Of a DNA stretch of 64,000 bases, positions 9,219-17,759 are shown one piece after another. The first letter of the stretch is position 1, and each line of letters begins with the position of its first letter. The notes beneath the pieces are model-generated. The model worked only from the letters and a program-made list of their open reading frames with translations. It ran no database searches and was not told the DNA's origin. A program made the position numbers and the translations under genes. Origin of the DNA: Flavobacterium gelidilacus DSM 15343 (lineage in GTDB: Bacteria > Bacteroidota > Bacteroidia > Flavobacteriales > Flavobacteriaceae); assembly GCF_000422685.1 (NCBI RefSeq), contig NZ_AUGN01000010.1:103050-167049 (forward strand). The letters run 5' to 3'.

Positions 9219-9286
9219 CATAGATTTTTATTGTACTACTATTTTCTATTCTTGAAATTACTACTTTTAACACTTATTATAGATTT

Positions 9287-10261
9287 ATGAAAAAGAATAA
9301 AATTATAGAACTTTTAGGAGAAACAATTTTGCCTGGAGAAAGTAAAACCATAGATGTTGAAATTGCAAAATTACACACCATGACAAAGCTTAAAGTTCCT
9401 GTAATTATTGAGCGATCAAAAATAGATGGCCCAACGGTTTTATTTAGTGCTTGTTTGCATGGTGATGAAATTAACGGAACTGAAATTGTACGTCAAATTA
9501 TAAGAAAAAAAATCAACAAACCTAAAATAGGAACTATAATTTGTATTCCAATTATAAATATTTTTGGATTTATTAATCAATCCAGAGAGTTTCCAGATAA
9601 ACGAGATTTAAATCGTGTTTTCCCTGGTAGCAAAAATGGTTCATTAGCTAGTAGATTTGCTCATTTTTTGGTTTCAGAAATTATCCCAAAAGTAGATTAT
9701 GCTGTTGATTTTCACGCTGGTGGAGCAAGTCGTTTTAATGCACCGCAAATTAGAATTGCACCCAATAGTCCAGAATTAAAAGAATTGGCTTCGGTCTTTA
9801 ATTCACCTTTCACCTTATATTCTAAAAATATTTCTGGTTCTTTTAGAAATGCATCTACAAGGCTAGGTGTAAAAATGTTATTGTTTGAAGGAGGAAAATC
9901 TTTGGATTTAAATGATATGATAACTGAAGATGGAATTCAAGGTTCAAAACGTTTTTTGGCACATTTAGATATGTTAAATCCTAAACTAGAAGCTATACTT
10001 AAAAATGAAGAAACCTTATTCATAGAAAAATCAAATTGGGTGAGAGCTAATTTTTCAGGAATGTTCCATGGTTTAATAACTGTTGGAAGTTTTGTGAAAA
10101 AAGGAGATGTTTTGGCTATGATTTCAGATCCTTTTGGAAAAGTAGAACATAAACTAAAAGCGCCAAATGATGGATATATCATTAATGTAAATGACGCACC
10201 AATTGTTTATCAAGGAGATGCAGTTTTTCATATTTCTACAAAATTAGAAACTCAAAGCTAA
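9287..10261 (+). CDS. Succinylglutamate desuccinylase/aspartoacylase-family hydrolase
   Basis: This 324-residue protein belongs to the M14-like zinc amidohydrolases that include aspartoacylase and succinylglutamate desuccinylase. The zinc ligands are H58 and E61 in SACLHGDEINGTEIV and H143 in VDYAVDFHAGG, with the substrate-carboxylate region KRDLNRVFPG at about 105-114. The last 75 residues (GLITVGSFVKKGDVLAMISDPFG onward) form a biotinyl-like or barrel-sandwich domain often appended to this subfamily. There is no signal peptide, so it is cytosolic. Exact substrate is unknown: relatives act on N-acyl amino acids. It may be co-transcribed with the following decarboxylase 57 bp downstream, although that gene has its own possible promoter element. 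Confidence 0.85.
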   Translation: MKKNKIIELLGETILPGESKTIDVEIAKLHTMTKLKVPVIIERSKIDGPTVLFSACLHGDEINGTEIVRQIIRKKINKPKIGTIICIPIINIFGFINQSREFPDKRDLNRVFPGSKNGSLASRFAHFLVSEIIPKVDYAVDFHAGGASRFNAPQIRIAPNSPELKELASVFNSPFTLYSKNISGSFRNASTRLGVKMLLFEGGKSLDLNDMITEDGIQGSKRFLAHLDMLNPKLEAILKNEETLFIEKSNWVRANFSGMFHGLITVGSFVKKGDVLAMISDPFGKVEHKLKAPNDGYIINVNDAPIVYQGDAVFHISTKLETQS

Positions 10262-10291
10262 CATTTATCATATTTTAAGGCATTAAATAAG

Positions 10292-10315
10292 GTTAGTTTT
10301 GTTCTCAAAACTAAC
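10292..10315 (+). promoter_or_regulatory. Perfect inverted repeat on the decarboxylase promoter
   Basis: GTTAGTTTTG (10292-10301) and CAAAACTAAC (10306-10315) form a perfect 10-bp inverted repeat with a four-base spacer, ending three bases before the decarboxylase ATG. The left arm contains TAGTTTTG (10294-10301), a match to the TAnnTTTG -7 element. It has no T tract, so it is a poor terminator candidate. It could be an operator on DNA, or a hairpin that occludes translation if transcription starts further upstream. Confidence 0.45.
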
Positions 10316-10318
10316 ACA

Positions 10319-11575
10319 ATGCACTATTGGAAAAAACTTTCGCAAGAAGAACGAAAAAACAGAATAGAACAAGCCCTTCAAAATAACATAAGCTTCTCTA
10401 AAGATATTTCACTCGGTTATCCTGCTTCAAAATTAGATGGACAAGTGTTTTATGATGATGCTCCTTTTTTAAAAGACGCTCCAACTTTACAAACGTATGT
10501 AGCTAATCCAAACAATATTGGCTGTCATACTTTTGGTGATTCTGAAAGTGCTTTTAGCGGCACACAAGAAATCGAAAGAGAAGTTTTAAATGTCCTAGCC
10601 GTTGATATTTTTAAAGCAAAACCAAACGAATTTGATGGTTACATTGCTCCAGGTGGAACAGAAGCTAACATTCAAGCCTTTTGGATTTATCGTAATTTAT
10701 TTATGAATGATTTTGATGCAAAATTAGATGAAATAGTTCTTATTGCATCCGAAGACACACATTATTCCATTCCAAAAGGAGCTAATTTACTGCAAATTGA
10801 TAGAATTAGTGTTCCGGTTCATTTTGAAAGTAGAGCAATTGATGAAATTCAATTAGAAGAATTATTGCTTATCGCGAAAGCAAATGGTAAAAAATATTTT
10901 ATTGTGGTTTCAAATATGGGAACAACAATGTTTGGTTCGGTTGACAATCCTGAAACTTACACTTCCCTTTTAGAAAAACATCAATTAACTTATAAATTAC
11001 ATATTGATGGTGCTTATGGTGGATTTGTTTATCCGTTTAACAATCAGAAATCAGTAATAAATTTTTGTAATCCAAAGATAAGTTCTATCACAATTGACGC
11101 TCACAAAATGCTTCAAGCACCTTATGGAACTGGAATTTTTATTTGCAGAAAAAATTTAATTGAAAACGTAATTACCAAAGAGGCCAAATATGTTGAAGGC
11201 ATGGATTTAACGCTTTGTGGAAGTCGTTCTGGCGCAAATGCAGTTGCTGTTTGGATGATTTTATTTACTTATGGCCCATTTGGTTGGTTTGAAAAAACAA
11301 GTGTTTTGCAAATGAGAACTCAATTTTTATGTAATGAATTGGATAAATTGAATGTAAAATACTTCAGAGAACCATACATGAATATTGTAACGATTCAAGA
11401 TGAATATGTACCTAAAGCATTAGCTAAAAAATATCATTTAGTTCCTCAAGAGCATCATGGGGAAAACAAATGGTATAAAATTGTAGTGATGAATCACGTT
11501 GAAGTCGAACATTTGACTATTTTTATAGACGAATTAAAAGCGACTATGTATGTTGAAGAAGGAATTAAGAATTAA
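10319..11575 (+). CDS. PLP-dependent group II decarboxylase-like protein
   Basis: The 418-residue protein is a fold-type I pyridoxal phosphate enzyme. The Schiff-base lysine is K263 in TIDAHKMLQAPYGTG, with the PLP-ring aspartate and histidine in LHIDGAYGGFVYPF just before it, and the glycine-rich phosphate region APGGTEANIQAFW at about 116-128. This pattern fits the glutamate/histidine/aromatic decarboxylase group. The substrate cannot be assigned from the sequence; bacterial relatives include aspartate, histidine and tyrosine decarboxylases. The last nine codons overlap the start of the folate cyclo-ligase gene by 26 bases in another frame, indicating tight coupling. Immediately upstream is an inverted repeat that covers its possible -7 element. 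Confidence 0.8.
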   Translation: MHYWKKLSQEERKNRIEQALQNNISFSKDISLGYPASKLDGQVFYDDAPFLKDAPTLQTYVANPNNIGCHTFGDSESAFSGTQEIEREVLNVLAVDIFKAKPNEFDGYIAPGGTEANIQAFWIYRNLFMNDFDAKLDEIVLIASEDTHYSIPKGANLLQIDRISVPVHFESRAIDEIQLEELLLIAKANGKKYFIVVSNMGTTMFGSVDNPETYTSLLEKHQLTYKLHIDGAYGGFVYPFNNQKSVINFCNPKISSITIDAHKMLQAPYGTGIFICRKNLIENVITKEAKYVEGMDLTLCGSRSGANAVAVWMILFTYGPFGWFEKTSVLQMRTQFLCNELDKLNVKYFREPYMNIVTIQDEYVPKALAKKYHLVPQEHHGENKWYKIVVMNHVEVEHLTIFIDELKATMYVEEGIKN

Positions 11576-12113
11576 GTATAAAGAATTAAGACAAAAACTT
11601 TCACTTGAAGAAATTGAGGAAAAGAGTTTAGCTATTGCCAATCAATTATTGAAATTAGATATTTGGGACAATACTTATTTTCATATTTTTTTACCTATTG
11701 AAGAACAAAAAGAAGTCAATTCTGAATTTATTTTAAATATTTTACAAGCAAAAGACAAAGAAATTGTGATTTCAAGATCAGATTTTGAGACAACTTCAAT
11801 GCATCATATTCTTTTGACTGATAATACTAAAATCAAGAAAAACGAATATAATATTCCTGAACCCATAAATGGTTTGTCTGTTCCTGCCGAAATGATTGAT
11901 GTTGTTTTTGTGCCGCTTTTAGCCTACGACAAGCAAGGAAACAGAGTTGGTTACGGAAAAGGCTTTTATGACAAATTTCTTTCAAAATGCAGGCCTAATG
12001 TTGTTAAAATAGGCTTGTCGTTCTTTGAAACAGAAGAATTAATTGAAGATGTGTTTGAAAATGATATTAAATTAGATTTTTGTGTGAATACTGAACAAAT
12101 AATTAGATTTTAG
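11550..12113 (+). CDS. 5-formyltetrahydrofolate cyclo-ligase
   Basis: This enzyme uses ATP to convert 5-formyl-THF (folinic acid) to 5,10-methenyl-THF, returning a folate by-product to the one-carbon pool. The 187 residues show the family's N-terminal MLKKELRIKYKELRQKLS, and the C-terminal VPLLAYDKQGNRVGYGKGFYD, which carries the phosphate-binding GYGKGFYD signature. Length is usual. The start overlaps the upstream decarboxylase gene by 26 bases, and the stop overlaps the convergent lspA stop by four bases, so there is no room for a terminator between the two converging genes. Confidence 0.93.
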   Translation: MLKKELRIKYKELRQKLSLEEIEEKSLAIANQLLKLDIWDNTYFHIFLPIEEQKEVNSEFILNILQAKDKEIVISRSDFETTSMHHILLTDNTKIKKNEYNIPEPINGLSVPAEMIDVVFVPLLAYDKQGNRVGYGKGFYDKFLSKCRPNVVKIGLSFFETEELIEDVFENDIKLDFCVNTEQIIRF

Positions 12114-12715
12114 TCTTCAACTGCTCCAAAAGCTTTCTTATTGAAAACAATTAGAATTCCAACTCCAACAGAAATAGCAAAATCAGCCACATTGAAAATT
12201 GCATTAAAAAAGGTAAATGGTTTTCCCCCAATAAAAGGAACCCATTCTGGCATTGGATAATTTTGAACAAAAGGGAAATAGAACATATCTACAACTTCAC
12301 CGTGGAACCATGTTCCATAATTTTCTTCTGCAAATAAAGTCGCTACTTGATGATAACTATCATTAAAGAGAACGCCATAAAATACAGAATCAATAATGTT
12401 TCCTAATGCTCCAGCAAAAATTAAAATAATAGCTATTATTAGGTAGTTAGAACTATGTTTTTTAAGTGAGTCTTGTAACCACCATGCAATTCCAAAAACA
12501 GCAAAAATTCTAAAAACAGTTAGAATTATTTTACCATAATCTCCTGGTATTTCAGCACCCCAAGCCATTCCTTCATTTTCTATAAAATGAATTCTAAACC
12601 ATTCAAAAACTTTTACTTCTTCATTTAGGAAAAAGTTGGTTTTGATATAGACTTTAGAAATTTGATCAATTAATAGAACAATAAATATATAGAGATAGGC
12701 TTTCTTTAATGACAT
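12110..12715 (-). CDS. lspA: Lipoprotein signal peptidase (signal peptidase II)
   Basis: LspA is the inner-membrane aspartyl protease that removes signal peptides from diacylated prolipoproteins. The 201 residues contain four predicted transmembrane stretches (about 7-22, 62-80, 91-112 and 168-192). The catalytic aspartates are D143 in GEVVDMFYF and D178 in FNVADFAIS, and GALGNIIDS at about 102-110 is the conserved segment before them. A roughly 25-residue insertion between the third helix and the first catalytic motif is common in Bacteroidota homologues. Several lipoproteins encoded in this window (the genes at 12.8, 14.2 and 0.5 kb) would be its substrates. Confidence 0.95.
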   Translation of the reverse strand: MSLKKAYLYIFIVLLIDQISKVYIKTNFFLNEEVKVFEWFRIHFIENEGMAWGAEIPGDYGKIILTVFRIFAVFGIAWWLQDSLKKHSSNYLIIAIILIFAGALGNIIDSVFYGVLFNDSYHQVATLFAEENYGTWFHGEVVDMFYFPFVQNYPMPEWVPFIGGKPFTFFNAIFNVADFAISVGVGILIVFNKKAFGAVED

Positions 12716-12733
12716 TTTTTGAAATTTGTTTCA

Positions 12734-12741
12734 CAAAAGTA
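12734..12741 (-). promoter_or_regulatory. Bacteroidota -7 element for lspA
   Basis: The minus strand reads TACTTTTG, matching TAnnTTTG, about 19 bases upstream of the lspA ATG. It follows the terminator of the TonB-receptor operon directly, consistent with lspA being a separate unit. Confidence 0.45.
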
Positions 12742-12757
12742 ATAGATTTTATCGTAT

Positions 12758-12791
12758 AAAAAAACGCCCTTTATTATAAGAGCGTTTTTTT
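12758..12791 (-). terminator. Intrinsic terminator of the TonB-receptor operon
   Basis: AAAAAACGCCCT and AGAGCGTTTTTT pair around an eight-base loop with one mismatch. On the minus strand this follows the DUF5689 gene stop at 12819 by about 28 bases and separates the operon from lspA. Confidence 0.65.
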
Positions 12792-12818
12792 ATTATTATT
12801 TTAGGATTTAAGACCTAA

Positions 12819-14180
12819 TTAATTGATAACAATATCATCTAATTGTAATGTTGTAGTTGGTCCAGAAACTCCGTTTCCTAAATATTGGAATACGAAAAAT
12901 CCGTTTCCAGTAACTGAAGCTGGAATATTATAAACTCCACTATTAGTAAATGAAGAGCCATAGCCATTTGTATTACCAGTAGAAATAGTAAAATTTGAAG
13001 TAATATCAACTAAAGTTGCAGTTGTAATTTGACTACCTGGAACATAATTCGTTGTATAAAATACTTTAAGTGTTGCACCATTATTATATCCATCATTTGT
13101 TTTAAATGATAAAGTATTAGCGGCTGTCATATCAACTGGAACAATAAATAATGATTTATTTGTTTCTGTATTTCCACCACCAAATGATGACATTTGAAGG
13201 TATGTGTTTGAGCCAAATGCTTTTCTTTGCCAATATCTACTTCCTTCTGCAGCATCGTTGATGTACTTAGGAAAACTTTGTTGATTAGTAGTTGTGTAAG
13301 AAGTGAAAGGCTCGTTTAATGTTGAGTTAAAAACTATACCACTTCCAACAATTGGAGGATAAAAATCAATATCAAGACGATCATTTGGTAAATTAACGTC
13401 ATTCATAGTTCTAATCATAAACTGATAATCACTATTATATTTAGTTAAAACACCTCTAATTTTTCCACTTCCAGTTGGGATTGAATTTGATGCAAAATTA
13501 GCAAATTCACTAATTCTTACAATAATAGTTTGACCAAACTCATCAGTAATAAGGTGATTGGTAGCACCTCCAAAACTATTTACAGAAGGATCATAAAAAG
13601 TTTTACCTAAAGAAGCATCTGTAAATTGAACATTATTAAACTCAATTAACATATTTAAATACTGGTTGTTTTTAGCATTTCCAACTGTTAAATTTTTTAC
13701 AATATCATCTTCATCTACTTTAGTACATGATCTTTTTAAAACATCTTTATATTCTACACCACTGATTCTTCCAACGTTTCCATTGTATAAATTACCTATA
13801 ACAAAAGAACTTTGGTAAGAAGAAACGTAACGATCTTTCATGTTAATATAAACCAATCTTCCTGGCTCAAATTGATTGAATAAGTTGTATGTATCAACTG
13901 TCATACTAAATCCTTTCGTACCATCAACTGATTGAAAAGAAAGTGATTTGTAGAAATTTCCACCTTCATCACTTGAAGTCACGTAAGCTTCAATTATATC
14001 ATCTCCTGAATATAATGTTGCTGTTGAAGTAGCAGCATTTGTAATATCCGCTACAGTCTTTGTAGCAGTTAAACTAACACACTCAGAAGACAAGTCTGGT
14101 GTATTGTACTCATCACTATTTGCACAACCCGAAAAGATTGCCAAAAGTGATACTAATGTTAAATTTTTAATTGTTTTCAT
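12819..14180 (-). CDS. DUF5689 surface lipoprotein
   Basis: The 453-residue product begins with a lipoprotein signal (MKTIKNLTLVSLLAIFSGC, lipobox FSGC, lipidated Cys19) followed by an acidic N-S-D-E-Y stretch. Residues about 35-270 match the DUF5689 type of beta-rich domain found in Bacteroidota surface lipoproteins (ATLYSGDDIIEAYVTSSDEGGNFY, then repeated beta strands). The last 150 residues (SFPKYINDAAEGSRYWQRKAFGSN, ending TTTLQLDDIVIN) look like a jelly-roll choice-of-anchor J type domain and resemble the C-terminus of the neighbouring lipoprotein, which ends TTTFQLDDIKIYEN. It is the last gene of an operon with a TonB receptor and that second lipoprotein, with gaps of 13 and 6 bases. 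A ligand-binding role at the cell surface is an inference from position. Confidence 0.82.
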   Translation of the reverse strand: MKTIKNLTLVSLLAIFSGCANSDEYNTPDLSSECVSLTATKTVADITNAATSTATLYSGDDIIEAYVTSSDEGGNFYKSLSFQSVDGTKGFSMTVDTYNLFNQFEPGRLVYINMKDRYVSSYQSSFVIGNLYNGNVGRISGVEYKDVLKRSCTKVDEDDIVKNLTVGNAKNNQYLNMLIEFNNVQFTDASLGKTFYDPSVNSFGGATNHLITDEFGQTIIVRISEFANFASNSIPTGSGKIRGVLTKYNSDYQFMIRTMNDVNLPNDRLDIDFYPPIVGSGIVFNSTLNEPFTSYTTTNQQSFPKYINDAAEGSRYWQRKAFGSNTYLQMSSFGGGNTETNKSLFIVPVDMTAANTLSFKTNDGYNNGATLKVFYTTNYVPGSQITTATLVDITSNFTISTGNTNGYGSSFTNSGVYNIPASVTGNGFFVFQYLGNGVSGPTTTLQLDDIVIN

Positions 14181-14186
14181 AGCTAT

Positions 14187-14819
14187 TTAATTTTCGTAAA
14201 TTTTGATATCGTCTAATTGAAAAGTAGTTGTTGGGTTTGTAGATTTACTTCCTTGGTATCTGAAAGCAATTCTTACATTTGTTCCTTTATAACTGCTTAT
14301 ATCCATTGGTCCGCTTGATACTCTTACATCATTTTGAGCGCTACTTGTTGGAAGAATTGGATTTAATTCATTCCATGTAGCAGTAGTAATTCCTGGAATA
14401 GTTCCGTCATAATCCTCAGAAATATAAACTTTTAAAACGCTTCCGTTATAAAAGCGATTCACTGAACTAAAAGATATTACCTTACTGTCTGAAGCAGATA
14501 AATCAATTGATTTTGTTATTAACCATGCATCATCCGTTGATCCAGCAGCAGAGTAAAAAGAAGAGAATTCTGCAAATTTAGTTCCGCTAAATGATTTACC
14601 AGACCAAACACGTGTATTAGATGTATTAGTATTTATCCATCCTTCAAGATCAATTGCTATCTCATTTGAACCACTACCAGCAGTAATTTCTTCGAAATTT
14701 TCTGTAAATATAACGGGTTTAAGAGTTGGAATAGCAAAGTCATCTTCTTTAACACAACTTGTAAAAGTTAATGTCATTAATGCAATTAAGACAATTGGTT
14801 TTATAAATATATTTTTCAT
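14187..14819 (-). CDS. Choice-of-anchor J-like lipoprotein
   Basis: The 210 residues start with MKNIFIKPIVLIALMTLTFTSC, an SPII signal with the lipobox FTSC and an acidic VKEDD after the cysteine. The body, from about residue 40, has the aromatic and beta-strand pattern of cleaved-adhesin or choice-of-anchor J jelly rolls (WSGKSFSGTKFAEFSSFY, DDAWLITKSIDLS, VRIAFRYQGS) and ends with LDDIKIYEN. It lies between the TonB receptor and the DUF5689 lipoprotein in one operon. Its C-terminal half looks like a single-domain relative of the DUF5689 protein's C-terminal domain. Probable role: a surface-exposed binding accessory of the TonB receptor; the ligand is not known. Confidence 0.72.
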   Translation of the reverse strand: MKNIFIKPIVLIALMTLTFTSCVKEDDFAIPTLKPVIFTENFEEITAGSGSNEIAIDLEGWINTNTSNTRVWSGKSFSGTKFAEFSSFYSAAGSTDDAWLITKSIDLSASDSKVISFSSVNRFYNGSVLKVYISEDYDGTIPGITTATWNELNPILPTSSAQNDVRVSSGPMDISSYKGTNVRIAFRYQGSKSTNPTTTFQLDDIKIYEN

Positions 14820-14832
14820 AGTTCTTTTTTTA

Positions 14833-17619
14833 TTATATATTAAGGTAGAAGTTTAAGAAATAAGTTCTTCCGTATCCATAGAAATATTTAGGCCCAAAAG
14901 TTCTTGTACCACTTACTAAATCTTGTTGTAAATCTGGAAAAGTTGCTTTTCTTGATTGTTCAAAACCACCAGTTTTGTATTCAATATCAAATATATTATT
15001 TACAGATGCAAAAATACCAACTGTATTTCTATTTTTCTTGCTAATTCTCCATGATTTTCCACCAATTAGATTAACCAAAGTAAAAGAACTAAATTTTTCT
15101 TGTTTTAAAAGACTTCTAACTGTTGCTTCATCAGCTCCATCATAAGAAATACCTGCATTATCAAGTGTGAAATTTTCTGTTCTTAAAACATTAGAAACAT
15201 CAATATAACTGTCTGCTAAATAATTAACGTTAGCTCCAATCCACCAAAATTTCGGTGATCTATATTCTAAACCTAATGAGTAAGCTTGTTGAGGCATTCC
15301 TGGTTGCTTGTAATCTTTTAAATAAGCATTACCAAAAGAAGTTAAAGGATTAGGGTTTGTTGGGCTTGCCTGAGCATCGTCATTAATATATAAATTTGGA
15401 TTGTTATCATATATATATTGTCCGTAAGAAGCAGCACCATTTACTTTAACTGTTGATGTAATTTGATACTCAATACCTAATTCAAGACCAATATTCTTTT
15501 TATTAATTCCTGTTACAATTTCACTAATAAATGCATCTTCATCACCAACAACGTCTGATATATTTTCAGCATAATAGAAAGAGATTTCTCTAGTATTTTG
15601 AATTTTTGTCATGAAACCAGTAAGTCTAGCTTTTAATTTAGGTGCTCTGATAATATAACTTGCATCTAAACTCATAATATTTTCACTAGTTAAATCTGGA
15701 GTGTAGTTATTGTTTAAACGAGCATTAGAAAATGTATTTCTTAAGTTTGGAGCTTTTGTTAAATATGCACCGTTGAAACTTAACAAATGACGACCTGTAA
15801 TTTTATAAGTTAATCCACCTTTGAAACCAAAGTTCTCAAAATTTACCTTTTCACTATCTCCAAAAGAGTTATTTGCATAAATTCCGTTTCTATATAAACC
15901 TTCTCTTTGATATTCTGTTTTTGAAAAAGATTGAGCTAAATAAAAATCTACCTTATTATAAGAAAATTTAAATTGTGTAAAAGCATCTGCGACAGTAGCA
16001 TTTAAGTTATAGTTATACCCATAAGTATCACCTTCACCCACTTGTCTGTTTGGATTATTTAAATCTGTTTGAGAAGCGTCTCCAACATAAAATTGATCAA
16101 TATCTAAATAATAACTTCCACCCATTAAGTCAATTAGGTTTTGAAAATTATGTGATTTTAATTTTTTAAACGAAACCCCAGCATTTAAACTAATATTATC
16201 AGATAAGCTTGATGTTAAAATTGAATTTGCGCTAAATTGATCATCATCGGTTCTATCTTCATACAAAGCGTAGATACTTCTTCCTGGATAAGAACTATTT
16301 TGATTAGCAATATAAATTGAATTCCAATTAATTTGACTATTGTTTAAAAAGAAATTTCTGGCATTATCTGCTCCTAATTGATTTGGAGTATAATTACCGT
16401 CATTATCAAATGTATTTAAAAAATAACTTGGTAAATTTCTATAATATGTTGGGTCAGGATTATTTCCGTTTGTAAAGTCAATTCTTGTGTTACCTATCGA
16501 ACCAGTTTGATAAGAAACATTAGTATTTAACCTATTGTTTTCGTTAATTTTCCAGTAGTGAGATAAGATCACAATTGGTTCTTGAATATCTTTATCTCTT
16601 GAGTTTCTTTTTTTACCGTTTTGGTATCCCCAATATGAGTTATAATCAACACCCATCAAATCGGTAACCTCTTGTGTATTAGGCGAACTTTTTCCTCTAC
16701 TGTTTTGAGCAAAAATCGAAGTTAAGTTTAAACTGTGTTTTTCGTTAATTTTTTTCTCAACACTAGCAAATAATGAATTTGCACTGTAATCTGTTCCTTG
16801 AAAATATCCTTCTTGAGCCCATCTTCTTGAAGCAGAAAGCGTATATGCCCAACCATCTTTGTTAAATCCAGATGCATGAGTAGCCATAGCTCTCCAACTA
16901 TAATTTGTATTTGTTCCTGAGAAAGTAACTCTATTTCCTGGTCTGTAGAAAGAGGCTCTTGTATTAATTTCCTGAGTTCCTAATATATTACCAAAAGTAT
17001 AATCATTTGGAGTTGTTCCCATTGAAAATTCTTGGTTTCTTGTAGCATCATTTAATCCACCCCAGTTACTCCATTGTGGTCTTCCATCATAAATCTTATT
17101 CATAGCTAAGCCATTAATCATGGTAACACCATATTCATTGTCTAAACCACGAACTCTAAATCTAGCTTGTCCCCAGTTAAAAGCTGCAGCTTGTTGAAAT
17201 ACATCTCTTGTAGCTTGTAATAATCCTGATGTACTTTCAGAACCACTATTGTCGTCACCTAAGTCATTTTCTGTAATGGTAACTAAACTCATTTGTTTTT
17301 CTGTTGTAATGTCTTCTTCAATAACAACTGTTCCCAAATCTAATAATTCTCCTTCTGTTAATTCTAGTTGAAACACTTGAGTAGTATAACCCGTGTAAGT
17401 GATAATTAAAGAATGATTTCCCGAAGGTACTTGGTCAAATTTAAAAATTCCATTAGAATTTGACACTTTAGATTGATTAGTACTTTCAATTGTCAATACA
17501 ACGTTTTGGAGTGGCTTTAAAGTTTTAGAATCAATCACTTTACCCTGTAAACTAGCCTCTTGACCAAAAACAACCATTGTTTGTATTAATAATAAAATAC
17601 CGAATAATAGTTTTTTCAT
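14833..17619 (-). CDS. TonB-dependent receptor with carboxypeptidase-regulatory-like domain
   Basis: This 928-residue outer-membrane receptor has a Sec signal (MKKLLFGILLLIQTMVVFGQ), a carboxypeptidase-regulatory-like beta domain at about 22-110 (SLQGKVIDSKTLKPLQNVVLTIE), a plug at about 125-260 (FRVRGLDNEYGVTMINGLAMNKIYDG), and a large beta barrel ending YFLNFYLNI. It transports a substrate through the outer membrane with TonB-ExbBD energy. Its plug lacks the SusC hallmark region, and no SusD follows; instead two lipoproteins do. Divergently, 140 bp away, is a secreted endonuclease/exonuclease/phosphatase-family protein. Together they suggest uptake of a nucleotide, phosphate or phosphodiester degradation product; this is inference from context. 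Confidence 0.9.
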   Translation of the reverse strand: MKKLLFGILLLIQTMVVFGQEASLQGKVIDSKTLKPLQNVVLTIESTNQSKVSNSNGIFKFDQVPSGNHSLIITYTGYTTQVFQLELTEGELLDLGTVVIEEDITTEKQMSLVTITENDLGDDNSGSESTSGLLQATRDVFQQAAAFNWGQARFRVRGLDNEYGVTMINGLAMNKIYDGRPQWSNWGGLNDATRNQEFSMGTTPNDYTFGNILGTQEINTRASFYRPGNRVTFSGTNTNYSWRAMATHASGFNKDGWAYTLSASRRWAQEGYFQGTDYSANSLFASVEKKINEKHSLNLTSIFAQNSRGKSSPNTQEVTDLMGVDYNSYWGYQNGKKRNSRDKDIQEPIVILSHYWKINENNRLNTNVSYQTGSIGNTRIDFTNGNNPDPTYYRNLPSYFLNTFDNDGNYTPNQLGADNARNFFLNNSQINWNSIYIANQNSSYPGRSIYALYEDRTDDDQFSANSILTSSLSDNISLNAGVSFKKLKSHNFQNLIDLMGGSYYLDIDQFYVGDASQTDLNNPNRQVGEGDTYGYNYNLNATVADAFTQFKFSYNKVDFYLAQSFSKTEYQREGLYRNGIYANNSFGDSEKVNFENFGFKGGLTYKITGRHLLSFNGAYLTKAPNLRNTFSNARLNNNYTPDLTSENIMSLDASYIIRAPKLKARLTGFMTKIQNTREISFYYAENISDVVGDEDAFISEIVTGINKKNIGLELGIEYQITSTVKVNGAASYGQYIYDNNPNLYINDDAQASPTNPNPLTSFGNAYLKDYKQPGMPQQAYSLGLEYRSPKFWWIGANVNYLADSYIDVSNVLRTENFTLDNAGISYDGADEATVRSLLKQEKFSSFTLVNLIGGKSWRISKKNRNTVGIFASVNNIFDIEYKTGGFEQSRKATFPDLQQDLVSGTRTFGPKYFYGYGRTYFLNFYLNI

Positions 17620-17678
17620 AAAAAAATAATGTTTAAATCGTATATTAAAGTTATGTTAAGAACTACACTTAACAGTCT

Positions 17679-17687
17679 GCAAATGTA
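17679..17687 (-). promoter_or_regulatory. -7 promoter element for the TonB-receptor operon
   Basis: The minus strand reads TACATTTGC, a full match to TAnnTTTGC, about 60 bases upstream of the receptor ATG. It lies about 20 bases from an outward-facing element for the divergent nuclease-family gene, so the two promoters share a compact control region. Confidence 0.55.
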
Positions 17688-17707
17688 CAACTTTTAATAA
17701 TATTATC

Positions 17708-17716
17708 TACCTTTGG
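17708..17716 (+). promoter_or_regulatory. -7 promoter element for the secreted nuclease-family gene
   Basis: TACCTTTGG matches TAnnTTTG and lies 44 bases upstream of the ATG at 17760. It is back to back with the TonB-receptor promoter. No strong -33 TTG is visible at the usual distance. Confidence 0.5.
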
Positions 17717-17759
17717 CACCGTCTTTGAATAAATTTGATATTAAAATAACATACCATTT

